A stretch of DNA of 64,000 nucleotides, taken from NCBI RefSeq assembly GCF_947495275.1, contig NZ_CANLYL010000003.1, positions 454,066 to 518,065 of the forward strand, read 5' to 3'. Numbering within the stretch: position 1 is the first letter of the stretch; each line of letters begins with the position of its first letter. The notes under the pieces are model-generated. The model searched no databases. It was not told the origin of the DNA and saw only the letters and a list, made by a program, of their open reading frames with translations. The position numbers and the translations under genes were made by a program. Below, piece after piece: positions 16,977 through 26,661 of the stretch. Source of the stretch: an uncultured Roseobacter sp. Its GTDB lineage: Bacteria; Pseudomonadota; Alphaproteobacteria; Rhodobacterales; Rhodobacteraceae.

Positions 16977-17855
16977 ATGACAAAGACACTTCTTTCAATT
17001 GGTCACGGCTTCAGCGCCCGCGCCCTGGCTGCGCGTCTGATCCCGCAGGGCTGGCGTATCATCGGCACCACGCGCAGCGATGCCAAAGCGTCTGAGATCG
17101 CCGCCACAGGTGTTGACCCGGTGATCTGGCCCGGCACTGATATTGGCCCCATGCTGGCGCAGGCGGATGCGCTGCTGGTTTCTGCCGGACCGGGACCGCA
17201 GGGTGATCCGACACTTGCAGAAATGCGATCCGACATTGCGACCGCCGCCGCGCATCTGGATTGGGTCGGGTATCTTTCGACAACCGGTGTTTACGGCGAC
17301 CATCAGGGGGGATGGGTCGATGAAACCTCGGCCCTGACACCATCGACCAAGCGCGGTCAGGCCCGTGTCGAGGCTGAAGCTGCATGGCAGGCAATCCCCG
17401 ATCTCAAGCTGCATATTTTCCGGCTTGCGGGGATTTACGGCCCCGGACGCGGCCCCTTTGCGAAGGTCCGTAAAGGCACGGCGCGGCGCATCATCAAGAA
17501 AGGTCAGGTGTTTTCGCGCATCCATGTTGAGGACATCGCGCAGGTGTTGGAGGCCTCACTGGCGAAACCCGATCCCGGCGCGATCTACAACCTTTGCGAT
17601 GATGACCCGGCCCCGCCGGAAGACGTGATTGCCTATGCTGCCGAATTGCTTGGCCTGCCGCTGCCGCCCGCAGTGGATTTCGAGACCGCGGAGATGACCC
17701 CGATGGCGCGCAGCTTCTACGCGGAGAGCAAAAAAGTGCGGAACGATCGGATCAAACAGGCGTTGGGTGTTCAACTGCTTTACCCGACCTACCGGGTTGG
17801 GCTGAACGCTTTGCTGCAAGAGGAACTGCAAGATCGGGACGTTTCGGACATATGA
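16977..17855 (+). CDS. NAD(P)-dependent epimerase/dehydratase-like protein (YeeZ type)
   Basis: A 292-residue extended short-chain dehydrogenase relative. The N-terminal nucleotide-binding loop is degenerate (LLSIGHGFSARALAARL), followed by YLSTTGVYGD, FRLAGIYGPGRGPF and IHVEDIAQVLEAS. These patterns are typical of YeeZ-like proteins in Rhodobacterales. The canonical YxxxK catalytic pair is not evident, so catalysis is uncertain. It starts 47 bases after the crotonase stop and may still be part of that transcript. Confidence 0.75.
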   Translation: MTKTLLSIGHGFSARALAARLIPQGWRIIGTTRSDAKASEIAATGVDPVIWPGTDIGPMLAQADALLVSAGPGPQGDPTLAEMRSDIATAAAHLDWVGYLSTTGVYGDHQGGWVDETSALTPSTKRGQARVEAEAAWQAIPDLKLHIFRLAGIYGPGRGPFAKVRKGTARRIIKKGQVFSRIHVEDIAQVLEASLAKPDPGAIYNLCDDDPAPPEDVIAYAAELLGLPLPPAVDFETAEMTPMARSFYAESKKVRNDRIKQALGVQLLYPTYRVGLNALLQEELQDRDVSDI

Positions 17856-17874
17856 TGACTGGCCGCTGACCCAT

Positions 17875-18435
17875 TTGCTGGATGCGGTGGATAACGCCGC
17901 GACAGATGAGAAGGTGGCGGTGCAGGAAATCGTGTCTGAGATCGGGGACCGTACCATTACGCCAGTCATTCTGGTGGTCGCACTTTTTCTTGTCTCACCT
18001 CTTTCCGGTGTGCCCGGTATTCCGACGATCTGTGCCGCGATCATCGTCATGCTCGCGCTTCAGGCGCTGATGGGGTACCAGCTTTGGTTGCCTGAGAAGG
18101 TCATGGCGATGCAGATATCAAGATCTGCTCTGGAGCGCGCCGTGCAATGGTTGCGCGGGCCTGCCAGCTGGATTGACCGAAACTCCCACCCCAGGCTCCA
18201 GTACCTGACCCGCGGACCTATGCGTATGCTGATCCTTGCGCAATGCGCTGTCATTCCGCTGGGCTGGCCCGCGTTGGAACTGGTGCCCGGGGTCACATCG
18301 CTGGCGGCTGCGACAATCGGGCTTTTCGCATTTGGCCTTTTTGCTCGCGACGGATACTTCGTCATTGCTGGCTATATCGGCATGGTTGCCGTGCCGCTGG
18401 GGGCGGTATTGCTGGTGAGTGCAGCGATGGGGTGA
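17875..18435 (+). CDS. ExoD-like exopolysaccharide synthesis membrane protein
   Basis: A 186-residue membrane protein of the ExoD family. The typical segment is DRTITPVILVVALFLVSPLSGVPGIPT (broken here for length), followed by a loop QLWLPEKVMAMQISR and two or three C-terminal helices. ExoD was first described as needed for exopolysaccharide production and nodule invasion in rhizobia; its biochemical role is not known. No ATG or GTG is in frame between the preceding in-frame stop (17803) and the conserved region. The TTG at 17875 is the only standard start, though family similarity seems to begin slightly upstream (LTHLLD). The start is therefore doubtful. Confidence 0.75.
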   Translation: MLDAVDNAATDEKVAVQEIVSEIGDRTITPVILVVALFLVSPLSGVPGIPTICAAIIVMLALQALMGYQLWLPEKVMAMQISRSALERAVQWLRGPASWIDRNSHPRLQYLTRGPMRMLILAQCAVIPLGWPALELVPGVTSLAAATIGLFAFGLFARDGYFVIAGYIGMVAVPLGAVLLVSAAMG

Positions 18436-18438
18436 AGC

Positions 18439-20370
18439 TCAGGCCCGCGCTTCACCGATCTGAGCCACTCCCAGAACGTCTAGGACCTTGCTCTCAATAT
18501 CCGAAGCGTTCAGTTTGGCGACGGCGTACATGTCCGCCGGGCTGGCCTGATCAATGAAGATGTCCGGCAGCACCATGGAGCGATATTTCAGACCGGTGTC
18601 AAAGACGCCTTCTTCGGCAAGCAACTGCGCCACATGGCTGCCGAAACCGCCCACCGCGCCTTCTTCGATGGTGATCAGCGCTTCATGTTCTGCGGCCAGA
18701 TTCAGGATCAACTCCCGGTCGAGCGGTTTGGCAAAACGGGCGTCTGCGACGGTCGGTGTGATCCCTCGCGTCCTCAGGGCTTCTGCTGCCTTCTCGACTT
18801 CCGCCAGACGGGTGCCAAAAGACAAGAGTGCAACGCGTGCGCCCGCAGAGATGATCCGCCCCTTGCCAATCTCAAGCGGTGTGCCGCGCTCTGGCATCTC
18901 CACGCCCTGACCTTCACCGCGGGGAAAGCGAAAGGCGATGGGCCCGTCATCATAGGCGGCGGCGGTCGCCACCATATGTTTCAGCTCCGCCTCATCGGCG
19001 GCGGCCATCACCACAAAACCCGGCAGATTGGCGAGGTAGGCGACGTCAAAGGCACCGGCATGGGTGGCCCCGTCCGCCCCGACCAATCCGGCACGGTCAA
19101 TGGCAAAGCGCACAGGCAGGCGTTGAATGGCCACGTCATGCACCACCTGATCGTACCCGCGCTGTAGAAAGGTCGAATAAAGCGCGCAGAACGGTTTCAT
19201 GCCGCCCGCCGCCAGCCCGGCAGAAAAAGTCACGCCGTGCTGCTCCGCGATGCCCACATCAAAGCATCGGCTGGGATATCTTTCGGCAAAAAGGTTCAGG
19301 CCGGTGCCATCGGGCATGGCAGCCGTGATGGCACAAACCCTGTCATCCTCGGCGGCTTCCTGTAGCAGGCTGTCGGCAAAAACGCGCGTGTAGCTTGGCG
19401 CGTTGGAGGGAGTTTTTTTCTGCTCGCCTGTGATCACGTCGAATTTGGCGGTCGCATGCCCCTTGTCACGCGCGGTCTCGGCGGGCTCGTAGCCTTTGCC
19501 TTTCTTGGTCAATACATGGATCAGGATGGGTCCGGTCGCCCGCGCCTTCACGGTGCGCAACACCGGCAGCAGCTGATCCATATCGTGCCCATCAATGGGG
19601 CCTAGGTAGGAAAACCCCAGTTGTTCAAAGAGCGTGCCCCCAACGGCCATGCCTTTGAGGATATCCTTGGCGCGTTTGGCCCCTTCTCTGAAGGGTTCGG
19701 GCAACAGGCTCACCGCCCCCTTGGCAGCAGCCTTAAAGTCCTGAAAGGGTTCTTCGGCATAAAGTCGGCTGAGGTAGGTGGACATCGCCCCCACGGGCGG
19801 CGCGATGGACATTTCATTATCGTTCAGAATGACGATCAGCCGTTTTTTCAGGTGGCCCGCGTTGTTCATCGCTTCATAGGCCATGCCAGCGCTCATCGAC
19901 CCATCACCGATCACGGCGATCGCATCACCCAGACCTTCGGGCACAACGCCACCCAGATCGCGGGCAACGGCAAAGCCCAGAGCGGCAGAAATCGAGGTGG
20001 AGCTATGTGCCGCCCCAAAAGGATCGTAGGGAGATTCCTTGCGCTTGGTAAAACCGCTGAGGCCATCCTTCATGCGCAGCGTACGAATGCGGTCGCGCCG
20101 CTCGGTCAGGATTTTGTGCGGATAACATTGGTGGCCGACATCCCAGATGATCTTGTCGCGTGGCGTGTCAAAGACAGCATGCAGCGCAACGGTCAGTTCC
20201 ACCACGCCCAGGCCTGCCCCCAGATGCCCGCCGGTGACGGATACCGCCGAGACAGTTTCCGACCGCAATTCACGGGCCAGTTGTGTCAACTGCCGATCCG
20301 ACAGTTGTTTCATGTCAGCCGGTCGATTGATCGTGTCCAGCAAAGGTGTGTCCGGTCTGTCTGACGTCAT
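18439..20370 (-). CDS. dxs: 1-deoxy-D-xylulose-5-phosphate synthase
   Basis: Dxs condenses pyruvate and glyceraldehyde 3-phosphate with thiamine diphosphate, the first step of the MEP isoprenoid pathway. The 643-residue protein has the expected three transketolase-like domains: [18 protein letters not shown], the TPP/metal region [15 protein letters not shown] with [12 protein letters not shown], the central [20 protein letters not shown] and a C-terminal domain with [13 protein letters not shown]. It is the last gene of an xseB-ispA-dxs cluster, as in other Rhodobacterales. It is ten bases downstream of ispA. Confidence 0.96.
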   Translation of the reverse strand: MTSDRPDTPLLDTINRPADMKQLSDRQLTQLARELRSETVSAVSVTGGHLGAGLGVVELTVALHAVFDTPRDKIIWDVGHQCYPHKILTERRDRIRTLRMKDGLSGFTKRKESPYDPFGAAHSSTSISAALGFAVARDLGGVVPEGLGDAIAVIGDGSMSAGMAYEAMNNAGHLKKRLIVILNDNEMSIAPPVGAMSTYLSRLYAEEPFQDFKAAAKGAVSLLPEPFREGAKRAKDILKGMAVGGTLFEQLGFSYLGPIDGHDMDQLLPVLRTVKARATGPILIHVLTKKGKGYEPAETARDKGHATAKFDVITGEQKKTPSNAPSYTRVFADSLLQEAAEDDRVCAITAAMPDGTGLNLFAERYPSRCFDVGIAEQHGVTFSAGLAAGGMKPFCALYSTFLQRGYDQVVHDVAIQRLPVRFAIDRAGLVGADGATHAGAFDVAYLANLPGFVVMAAADEAELKHMVATAAAYDDGPIAFRFPRGEGQGVEMPERGTPLEIGKGRIISAGARVALLSFGTRLAEVEKAAEALRTRGITPTVADARFAKPLDRELILNLAAEHEALITIEEGAVGGFGSHVAQLLAEEGVFDTGLKYRSMVLPDIFIDQASPADMYAVAKLNASDIESKVLDVLGVAQIGEARA

Positions 20371-20380
20371 AGCAAAGCTC

Positions 20381-21250
20381 TCAATGCGCGCGCGTTACAA
20401 CGAAACGCGCAGCCTCTTTTAGTGTGTTGGCATCATTTCCGTAACCCGCCAGGCTGTCGCAGGCTTCATCAATCAGGTCAGCGGCCCTTTGACGTGCGGT
20501 ATCCAGCCCCAGGAGCGAAACAAAGGTGGCTTTGCCGGCACTGGCGTCTTTGCCCACCGCCTTGCCCACGGTTGCACTGTCTCCGGTGACATCCAACACG
20601 TCATCTGCGATCTGAAACGCCAACCCCAGAGCGCGTGCATAGGATTGCAGAGGGGTTGTATCGGCCTCCGCCATTGCGGCACCAGCCGTCGCCGACCATT
20701 CGATCAAGGCACCGGTCTTGCCCTGCTGGAGTGTCGTGATCTCGGCCAGGGTCAGAGGCTCTGCTGCTGTTTCCGCCGCAATGTCCAATGCCTGGCCCAA
20801 GACCATACCCTGCACACCGCTGGCGCGCGCCAGACGCAACACCAGATCTGCGCGCACCGATGGTTTGGCGCTGGTCTCGGCGCGGCTCACGAGTTCAAAG
20901 GCGAGGGTTTGAAGTGCATCCCCTGCCAGAACGGCCGTGGCTTCATCCCATTTCTTATGCACGGTCGGACGCCCCCGTCGCATGTCATCATCGTCCATGC
21001 ACGGCAGATCATCATGCACCAGCGAATAGGCGTGCAACGCTTCAATGGCGGTGGCAGGCCAGATGGCATGGGTCGCGTCAATGCCATGCAGGCGGGCGCT
21101 TTCAAGTACCAGAAAACCACGCAACCGCTTACCGCCATGGGTCGCATGGGCCATGGCGTCCACCACAGGCACATTGTCCAGGGCTGCCAGAACAAGGTCG
21201 AAATGCTTTTGGATGGCCTGAGCAGACGCGCTCAGACGGTCGGCAAACAT
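20381..21250 (-). CDS. ispA: Farnesyl/geranyl diphosphate synthase (polyprenyl synthetase)
   Basis: A 289-residue trans-isoprenyl diphosphate synthase that makes farnesyl diphosphate from dimethylallyl and isopentenyl diphosphate. The first Asp-rich motif is in [19 protein letters not shown] and the second in [28 protein letters not shown] is the N-terminal substrate-binding block. The gap to xseB is two bases and to dxs ten, so all three are co-transcribed, supplying precursors for quinones, carotenoids and hopanoids. Confidence 0.94.
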   Translation of the reverse strand: MFADRLSASAQAIQKHFDLVLAALDNVPVVDAMAHATHGGKRLRGFLVLESARLHGIDATHAIWPATAIEALHAYSLVHDDLPCMDDDDMRRGRPTVHKKWDEATAVLAGDALQTLAFELVSRAETSAKPSVRADLVLRLARASGVQGMVLGQALDIAAETAAEPLTLAEITTLQQGKTGALIEWSATAGAAMAEADTTPLQSYARALGLAFQIADDVLDVTGDSATVGKAVGKDASAGKATFVSLLGLDTARQRAADLIDEACDSLAGYGNDANTLKEAARFVVTRAH

Positions 21251-21252
21251 GC

Positions 21253-21495
21253 TCAGAGCCCTTCGACCGGTGTCGTGCCTGCCGCGTTTCCGTCACCATC
21301 CAATGTGATGGCGGCAACCTTTTCCTCAGCTTCCTTGAGCTTGGTTTCACAGCGGGCCTTCAGCGCCGCGCCACGTTCATAAAGGGCGATGCTCTCATCC
21401 AGGGCCACATCGCCACGTTCGAGCTGGCCCAGAACCTTTTCCAGCTCGGCCATCGCTTGTTCGAAACTCATTTCACCTACGGGCGTGTCCGTCAT
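21253..21495 (-). CDS. xseB: Exodeoxyribonuclease VII small subunit
   Basis: An 80-residue protein with the family core MSFEQAMAELEKVLGQLERG, then ESIALYERGAALKARCETKLKEAEEKV (shortened in reading). XseB binds XseA to form exonuclease VII, which degrades single-stranded DNA. The helical, charged C-terminus fits. It is the first gene of xseB-ispA-dxs. Confidence 0.93.
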   Translation of the reverse strand: MTDTPVGEMSFEQAMAELEKVLGQLERGDVALDESIALYERGAALKARCETKLKEAEEKVAAITLDGDGNAAGTTPVEGL

Positions 21496-21578
21496 TGCCG
21501 CTTTCCTGTTCCAAAGTCGTTGCAGACCATAGCGCCCAAGTGCGGGCGTTGCCAGTCCGTCCGGTCAACAATGTCGGG

Positions 21579-22280
21579 TTATTCGGGTGCCAGCATGTAT
21601 CCTGCACCCCGCACGGTTTGCAGATAGCGCGGTTGCTTGGGGTCTTCCTCGATCTTGCGCCGCAGCCGGGTAATCTGAACGTCTACGGCGCGTTCCTGCG
21701 CTTGTCCGCGATCGCGCCCCAGTTCCTCGACCAGTTTGGCGCGGCTGATCGGTTCGTTGCAACTGGCAGAGAAGATTTTCATCAACTGCATCTCTGTGGC
21801 GGTCAGCCGCACAAGTTCTTCGCCCTGCCACATCTCGCCACGCTCCATATCGTAGCGAATGGCCCCAAGCGACAGCACCTTGGGCGCAATCTGATCGGCG
21901 GGCGCTTCGGGCATCCGGCGCAGGATTGCATTGATGCGCAGTAACAGCTCCTTTGGCTCGAAGGGCTTGGCGAGGTAATCATCCGCACCCGCTTCCAATC
22001 CTTCGATCCGATTGCCGGTTTCACCTTTTGCCGTCAGCAACAGGATCGGCACGGCACGGGATTCTCGCAGAGATTTGGTCAGGGTCAGCCCGTCTTCGCC
22101 CGGCATCATCACATCCAGAACGATCAGATCGAAATCCAGACCGGACAGAATGCGCCGTGCGTGTTCCGCGTCGCGTGCTGCCGTGACCAGAAACCCGTTC
22201 CGCATCAGAAACTTTTGCAGCAATGTCCGAATGCGCTCATCATCATCTACAATCAGCAGATGGGCGTCCATATCACTCAT
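21579..22280 (-). CDS. petR: OmpR-type response regulator PetR
   Basis: A 233-residue response regulator. The receiver domain has the acidic pocket LLIVDDDERIRTLLQ, the phosphorylated Asp in LIVLDVMMPGEDG, LLLTAKGE and the Lys in YLAKPFEPKELL. The DNA-binding winged helix (AVDVQITRLRRKIEEDP) ends in VRGAGYML. The pairing with a MarR-type gene and the sequence match PetR of Rhodobacter, which lies upstream of the cytochrome bc1 genes there and affects their expression. Here petR overlaps petP by four bases. No histidine kinase gene lies beside it. Confidence 0.85.
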   Translation of the reverse strand: MSDMDAHLLIVDDDERIRTLLQKFLMRNGFLVTAARDAEHARRILSGLDFDLIVLDVMMPGEDGLTLTKSLRESRAVPILLLTAKGETGNRIEGLEAGADDYLAKPFEPKELLLRINAILRRMPEAPADQIAPKVLSLGAIRYDMERGEMWQGEELVRLTATEMQLMKIFSASCNEPISRAKLVEELGRDRGQAQERAVDVQITRLRRKIEEDPKQPRYLQTVRGAGYMLAPE

Positions 22281-22789
22281 GTGCCGCTGTCCCTCAGCCG
22301 CGTGTACGCAAAACGCATTTCCCGGTCCATCATCGCCTCCAACACCGTTCGAAACCCTGCGACGGCTTCGGGTCCGGCATCTCTGAATGCCATCCGCATC
22401 CGCGCGCGTTGGGCGTCTGACAGCTTCTGCTCCAACGCCTGACCATCCTCGGTCAGAAACAGATGCCTTTCGCGTTTATCCACTTTACCGACCTTGCTTT
22501 CAACCAGTCCATCTTCGATGAGCGTACGAAGGACGCGGTTGAGCGACTGTTTGGTCACGCCGAGTATATTAAGCAGGTTATTAACCGTCGTGCCCGGCGC
22601 GCGGTTGATGAAGTGCACGGCGCGATGATGCGCACGACCATAGGCCAGATCGCTGAGGATACGGTCTGGATCAGCCGTAAATCCGCGGTAGGCAAAAAAC
22701 ATTGCCTCAATACCCTGCCGTAGCTGCTCGTCGGTCAAAAACAGAAGGTTTTCACCGCTTTGGGCTGTTGTTGATCGCCCGTCTGCCAT
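22277..22789 (-). CDS. petP: MarR-family regulator PetP
   Basis: A 170-residue MarR-type winged-helix protein with the HTH region LLNILGVTKQSLNRVLRTL and the wing KVDKRERHLFLTEDGQ. The N-terminal helix carries ELRQGIEAMFFAYR-like residues involved in dimerisation. Order petP then petR with a 4-base overlap is the arrangement known from Rhodobacter. In this genome the petABC operon lies about 10 kb further on, so the regulators and their presumed targets are separated. The effector is unknown. Confidence 0.85.
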   Translation of the reverse strand: MADGRSTTAQSGENLLFLTDEQLRQGIEAMFFAYRGFTADPDRILSDLAYGRAHHRAVHFINRAPGTTVNNLLNILGVTKQSLNRVLRTLIEDGLVESKVGKVDKRERHLFLTEDGQALEQKLSDAQRARMRMAFRDAGPEAVAGFRTVLEAMMDREMRFAYTRLRDSGT

Positions 22790-22960
22790 CGGTTTGCCTC
22801 AAAATACAATAATCAACTTGAGCCAGTATATGTCAGTGTTGTTGACATTCCAAGAGTGAACGGCTATCGAATCGCATCTTTTGCGCAATATTATGTCCGT
22901 ATCGGACGTATCTGGCGCAATAAATGCAAATCTGGCGGCAAACCTAGGGAAGGAAAGACG

Positions 22961-23830
22961 ATGGCAGGCGCTTACAATGACCGCGACGGCAAGATCTGGA
23001 TGAATGGCCAAATGATCGAATGGCGCGAGGCCAATGTCCATATTCTGACGCACGCAATGCACTATGCTTCGTCCGTCTTTGAGGGTGAGCGCGCCTACAA
23101 CGGCAAGATTTTTAAAAGCCGTGAACATTCCGAACGCCTGATCCGATCAGCACAGATGATAGATTTCGAAATCCCCTACACGGTGGACGAAATCGAAGCC
23201 GCAAAGGTCGAAGTTCTGGCCGCAAGTGGGCTGCAGGACGCCTATGTGCGCGCCATCGCGTGGCGCGGGGCTGGTGAAGACATGGGGGTAGCCTCCGCGC
23301 GCAATCCGGTGCAACTGGCGATCGCTGCCTGGGAATGGGGTGCGTATTACGGGGATGCCAAGATGAAGGGCGCCAAGCTCGACATCTCCAAATGGAAGCG
23401 CCCCAGCCCCGAGACGATCCCCAGCCATGCCAAGGCCGCCGGTCTTTACATGATCTGCACCATGTCAAAACACGCGGCGGAGGCGAAAGGGTGCTCTGAT
23501 GCGATGATGTTCGACTATCGCGGTTATGTTGCCGAAGCCACGGGGGCGAATATTTTCTTCGTCAAGGACGGTGAAGTTCACACGCCGGACCCCGACTGTT
23601 TCCTCAATGGGATCACCCGCCAGACCGTTGTGGGCATGCTAAAGGATCGTCAGATCAAGGTGCATGAGCGGCACATCATGCCCGAAGAACTGGAAGGGTT
23701 CGAGCAATGCTGGCTGACGGGTACGGCGGCAGAAGTCACTCCCGTGGGTCAGATTGGCGACTATAACTTCGAGGTCGGCAGCATCACCCGCGAAATCGCC
23801 CAAAGCTACGAAAAACTGGTACGTGCCTGA
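22961..23830 (+). CDS. ilvE: Branched-chain amino acid aminotransferase
   Basis: IlvE transfers the amino group between glutamate and the keto acids of leucine, isoleucine and valine, with pyridoxal phosphate. The 289-residue protein has the class IV fold: HAMHYASSVFEGERAYNG, the PLP Lys region SKHAAEAKGCSDAMMFD, EATGANIFFVKDG and NGITRQTVVGMLKD. AGGAAAG stands before the ATG at 22961. The open frame extends upstream to 22856, but that stretch has no homology and would overlap the promoter shared with petP. It is monocistronic. Confidence 0.92.
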   Translation: MAGAYNDRDGKIWMNGQMIEWREANVHILTHAMHYASSVFEGERAYNGKIFKSREHSERLIRSAQMIDFEIPYTVDEIEAAKVEVLAASGLQDAYVRAIAWRGAGEDMGVASARNPVQLAIAAWEWGAYYGDAKMKGAKLDISKWKRPSPETIPSHAKAAGLYMICTMSKHAAEAKGCSDAMMFDYRGYVAEATGANIFFVKDGEVHTPDPDCFLNGITRQTVVGMLKDRQIKVHERHIMPEELEGFEQCWLTGTAAEVTPVGQIGDYNFEVGSITREIAQSYEKLVRA

Positions 23831-23879
23831 AAGTTCATTGGCGGGTGGCAATGCCGCCTGCCGAAGTCCTTGACCGGGG

Positions 23880-24479
23880 TCAGAAATCGACGCCGCGCTG
23901 CGCTTTGATCCCGGCCTTGTAAGGGTGTTTGACCTCGGTCATTTCGGTGACCAGATCGGCAAATTCCATCAGCTCAGGCTTCGCATTGCGACCAGTCAGG
24001 ATGACGCCGGTGCGCTTGTCACGGCCTTTCAGGCTTTCGATGACCTGTGCCACGTCGAGATAGTCGTAACGCAGGGCGATGTTGATCTCGTCCAGCACGA
24101 TCAGGTCATAATCCCCGCTCTCCATCATCTGGACAGCCTTGCCAAATGCGGCCTGGGCCGCCGCAATATCGCGCTCCCGGTCTTGCGTATCCCAGGTGAA
24201 CCCTTCGCCCATCGTATGCCAGGTCACATCGCCCAACTGGTCGAAAAACCGCCGTTCTCCGGTTATCCACTTGCCTTTGATAAACTGGACAACGCCCACT
24301 TTCTGCTTCCATCCAAGCGCGCGGATGACCACACCAAAAGCGCTGGAAGACTTTCCCTTGCCGTTGCCCGTATGTACCAGCACCAGCCCCTTTTCCGGGT
24401 CCTGTAACTCGGCAACCTTTGCGCGGTGCTTGGCCTGCACTTCTTTCATCTTTTCCTTGTGGGTCTCTGGGTCGCTCAT
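23880..24479 (-). CDS. cobO: Cob(I)yrinic acid a,c-diamide adenosyltransferase
   Basis: A 199-residue corrinoid adenosyltransferase of the CobO/BtuR/CobA type. It attaches the 5'-deoxyadenosyl group from ATP to cobalt during cobalamin synthesis or salvage. The P-loop is in VHTGNGKGKSSSAFG, and LIVLDEINIALRYDYL and RDKRTGVILTGRNA follow. Length matches the family. It is 15 bases downstream of an EamA transporter gene on the same strand. No other cob genes and no cobalamin riboswitch were seen nearby. Confidence 0.92.
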   Translation of the reverse strand: MSDPETHKEKMKEVQAKHRAKVAELQDPEKGLVLVHTGNGKGKSSSAFGVVIRALGWKQKVGVVQFIKGKWITGERRFFDQLGDVTWHTMGEGFTWDTQDRERDIAAAQAAFGKAVQMMESGDYDLIVLDEINIALRYDYLDVAQVIESLKGRDKRTGVILTGRNAKPELMEFADLVTEMTEVKHPYKAGIKAQRGVDF

Positions 24480-24494
24480 TTCCTGATCCTCTGG

Positions 24495-25469
24495 TTAGGG
24501 GGCACCTGAAGGTGGCATATTGGGCTTGGATTTGCTGCGGTCCAGCCCCAATTGACGTTCTCGCCAAATGATCAGCACGCCGCCCGCGATGACAAGGGTG
24601 GCACCGAGGATGATCGGACCGGTGGGGACTTCGCTAAACGCCACATAACCGATGATGCTGGCAAAGATCATCGAGGCATAATCAAAAGGTGCCAGCATGG
24701 AAGCGCCGCCAAAACGATAGGACGAGGTGACCATGATTTGCGCAACCCCGCCCACGAGCCCTGCAGTTACCAGCCAAATAAATACCGATCTGTCCGGCCA
24801 GACCCAGACAAAAGATGGGTGATCGACAACCCACCCGATGGGCGCGGAGAACAGGGCAAGGCAAGTTGCCGTGGCGGAGAAGTAAAAGACAATCGCCGCC
24901 GTGTGGTCGGTCTTGACCAGCCGTCTGACGTGGATTTGCACGAGGGCCCGCAAGATCGAGGCCACCAGAACCATGATGGCCCCCAGTGTCGCGGCTTGTG
25001 ACAGATCATCAGATCCGACACTCAGGCGTGGTGCCATGACGATCATGACGCCGACAAGCCCGAGGCCGACCGCAGACAGGCGAAATATCCGGACCTTCTC
25101 GCCCAGCAATACAGCCGCGAAAAGCACTGTGAACATGGGCGACGCATATCCGATTGCCGTGACTTCAGGTAACGGCAGAAGACCAAGCCCGGCAAAGGTC
25201 AGGCCCATGGCGGTGGTCCCGAAAACCCCGCGCCAGACGTGGCCCATGAGGTTGGAAGGGATCAATCCTTCACGGAGCTGACCGCGCTGCCAGAGCCATA
25301 TCGCAATGATGGGCATGGCGCACAAGGACCGGAAAAACACCGCCTCACCGGGCGGCACTTCGCCTGAAACACCTTTGATGATGGCCGCCATCACCATGAA
25401 CAGAAAAACCGCGCAGAGCTTTAAAGCAATAGCGCGGCCGGGGCGATTTTGAGTGAGGTCTTGGGCCAT
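24495..25469 (-). CDS. EamA/DMT-family transporter
   Basis: A 324-residue inner-membrane protein with about ten helices in two EamA repeats (IALKLCAVFLFMVMAAIIKG in helix 1, VLFAAVLLGEKVRIFR at the end of repeat one, MIFASIIGYVAFSEVPTGP near the C-terminus). It belongs to the S-adenosylmethionine/metabolite transporter-like DMT subgroup often seen in Rhodobacterales. Its 3' end is 15 bases upstream of cobO, so they may share a transcript. The substrate is unknown. An AGAGAGG lies before the ATG. Confidence 0.85.
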   Translation of the reverse strand: MAQDLTQNRPGRAIALKLCAVFLFMVMAAIIKGVSGEVPPGEAVFFRSLCAMPIIAIWLWQRGQLREGLIPSNLMGHVWRGVFGTTAMGLTFAGLGLLPLPEVTAIGYASPMFTVLFAAVLLGEKVRIFRLSAVGLGLVGVMIVMAPRLSVGSDDLSQAATLGAIMVLVASILRALVQIHVRRLVKTDHTAAIVFYFSATATCLALFSAPIGWVVDHPSFVWVWPDRSVFIWLVTAGLVGGVAQIMVTSSYRFGGASMLAPFDYASMIFASIIGYVAFSEVPTGPIILGATLVIAGGVLIIWRERQLGLDRSKSKPNMPPSGAP

Positions 25470-25498
25470 GGGCCTCTCTTGCGCCCGTGGTGGTGAAA

Positions 25499-25530
25499 GA
25501 TCAAGCGCGCAAGGGATGCCACGCTTGATC
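25499..25530 (-). terminator. Terminator hairpin after the DM13 gene
   Basis: Perfect 9-bp arms GATCAAGCG and CGCTTGATC, 14-base loop. It starts 12 bases after the DM13 stop and is followed by TTTC on the minus strand. Confidence 0.55.
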
Positions 25531-25541
25531 CTCCTTTATTC

Positions 25542-25922
25542 TCAGTTCAGGGCTGCGACGCCAAGCGGAACCGAGAATTTCAGGCACCAGATGTAGATTT
25601 CATTGTAGTCATCTACATTTACGGAAGCAGGCACGGTGTAGACCTGTTTGCCGTTCAGATTTTGCAGCACGCCCAGATCTGCTTCTGGTGCATAGCTGCC
25701 ATCCTTACCGAAGGCCACGCGTGGGTCAGGCGCGCCATCCAGCGAGAATTTTTCGTCCAGAGTCACCGTTGCGGTACCATCGGCGTTTTTCACGACCGTT
25801 ACACCGCCGGTTGTAATGTGGTCGCTTTTACCGATGAAACTGCCGGAAGTTTCAGCAGCGGCACCAAAGGCTGCAAGGACAGTAAGGCCGAGAGCAAGGA
25901 ACGCGTTGAGGATGATTTTCAT
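25542..25922 (-). CDS. Exported DM13-domain protein
   Basis: A 126-residue secreted or periplasmic protein. Residues 1-24 form a signal peptide (KIILNAFLALGLTVLAAFGAAA). The rest is a single DM13 domain, with SGSFIGKSDHITTGGVTVV at its start, a central ARVAFG-like segment and the terminal EIYIWCLKFSVPLGVA containing the conserved Cys. DM13 domains are predicted to take part in redox or electron transfer reactions. The open frame extends to 26003, but the ATG at 25922 gives the signal peptide. A TetR gene is divergent, with a palindrome between them, so it is probably TetR-controlled. Confidence 0.8.
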   Translation of the reverse strand: MKIILNAFLALGLTVLAAFGAAAETSGSFIGKSDHITTGGVTVVKNADGTATVTLDEKFSLDGAPDPRVAFGKDGSYAPEADLGVLQNLNGKQVYTVPASVNVDDYNEIYIWCLKFSVPLGVAALN

Positions 25923-25993
25923 GGAACCAGTCTTTCTATTTTCAGGCTGTTGCGGTTTGTGATAGCGGCAAGTTAGGATTTGGAACCATTTAG

Positions 25994-26021
25994 TACAATA
26001 CACGTTTGCGTGAATTGTGTA
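25994..26021. promoter_or_regulatory. Palindromic operator candidate between DM13 and tetR genes
   Basis: CACG-TTTG-CGTG at the centre, extended by TACAATA on the left and AATTGTG on the right (imperfect). It lies in the 145-base gap between the divergent genes, where a TetR repressor would act on both promoters. Confidence 0.5.
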
Positions 26022-26067
26022 ACGATTGGTTCCGAACTATATTGATGCTGGCGCACAGGAGTAAAAA

Positions 26068-26661
26068 ATGGCACGGCCTCGAGAGTTCAAGACAGATGAC
26101 GCGATCAAAAAGGCCGCCAATGTCTTTTGGGAAAAAGGCTATCTGGAAGCGTCACTGCCTGACTTGCTCGATGGCATGGGGTTGACGCGCGGCAGCCTCT
26201 ACAAAGCCTTCAAGGATAAGAAAACGCTTTTTCTTCTGGTGCTTGCCCATTACGAGGACGAAGCTGTCGGTGCGGCCAAAGCCTGTCTCACGGATAGCTC
26301 CGTGCCGGATGGTCGTGATAGAATTCTCAGCCTTTTCGCCGCTCTTTGCGCGGCAGTGGCAGCAGGCGATACGCGCGGGTGTTTGTTGTGCTCTGCGGCC
26401 GCGGGCTATGAAATGTCTGATCCGGATATCGCGGCAGCGGTCGAAAAGGGCATGAGTGGCATTCGCGAAGGTTTGGAAGCGGCTATGAACGATTCTCCCC
26501 TGCACGCAGGAATACCGGACGTCGAGCGTCGCGCCATCGCCAATGTCCTGTTGACCCAATACATCGGGCTGCGCGTGCTGGCTCGTTCCCGCATGCCGCT
26601 GGGCATCGTCGAGCAAAGCGTTGACAGCATCAGACGCCTGTTGGAAATGGATGGCGCCTAA
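26068..26661 (+). CDS. TetR/AcrR-family transcriptional repressor
   Basis: A 197-residue TetR-type repressor. The N-terminal HTH reads [21 protein letters not shown] then [21 protein letters not shown], with the usual LYKAF recognition helix. The C-terminal half is the ligand-binding domain, with two Cys in [11 protein letters not shown]. The sequence style is that of TetR proteins which sense electrophiles or oxidants, but the ligand is unknown. Divergent from the DM13 gene. Its stop overlaps the convergent aroC stop by four bases. Confidence 0.88.
   Translation: MARPREFKTDDAIKKAANVFWEKGYLEASLPDLLDGMGLTRGSLYKAFKDKKTLFLLVLAHYEDEAVGAAKACLTDSSVPDGRDRILSLFAALCAAVAAGDTRGCLLCSAAAGYEMSDPDIAAAVEKGMSGIREGLEAAMNDSPLHAGIPDVERRAIANVLLTQYIGLRVLARSRMPLGIVEQSVDSIRRLLEMDGA

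Noticed and set aside
22856..22960. N-terminal extension of IlvE
   Set aside because: No family residues; the ATG at 22961 has a good Shine-Dalgarno.
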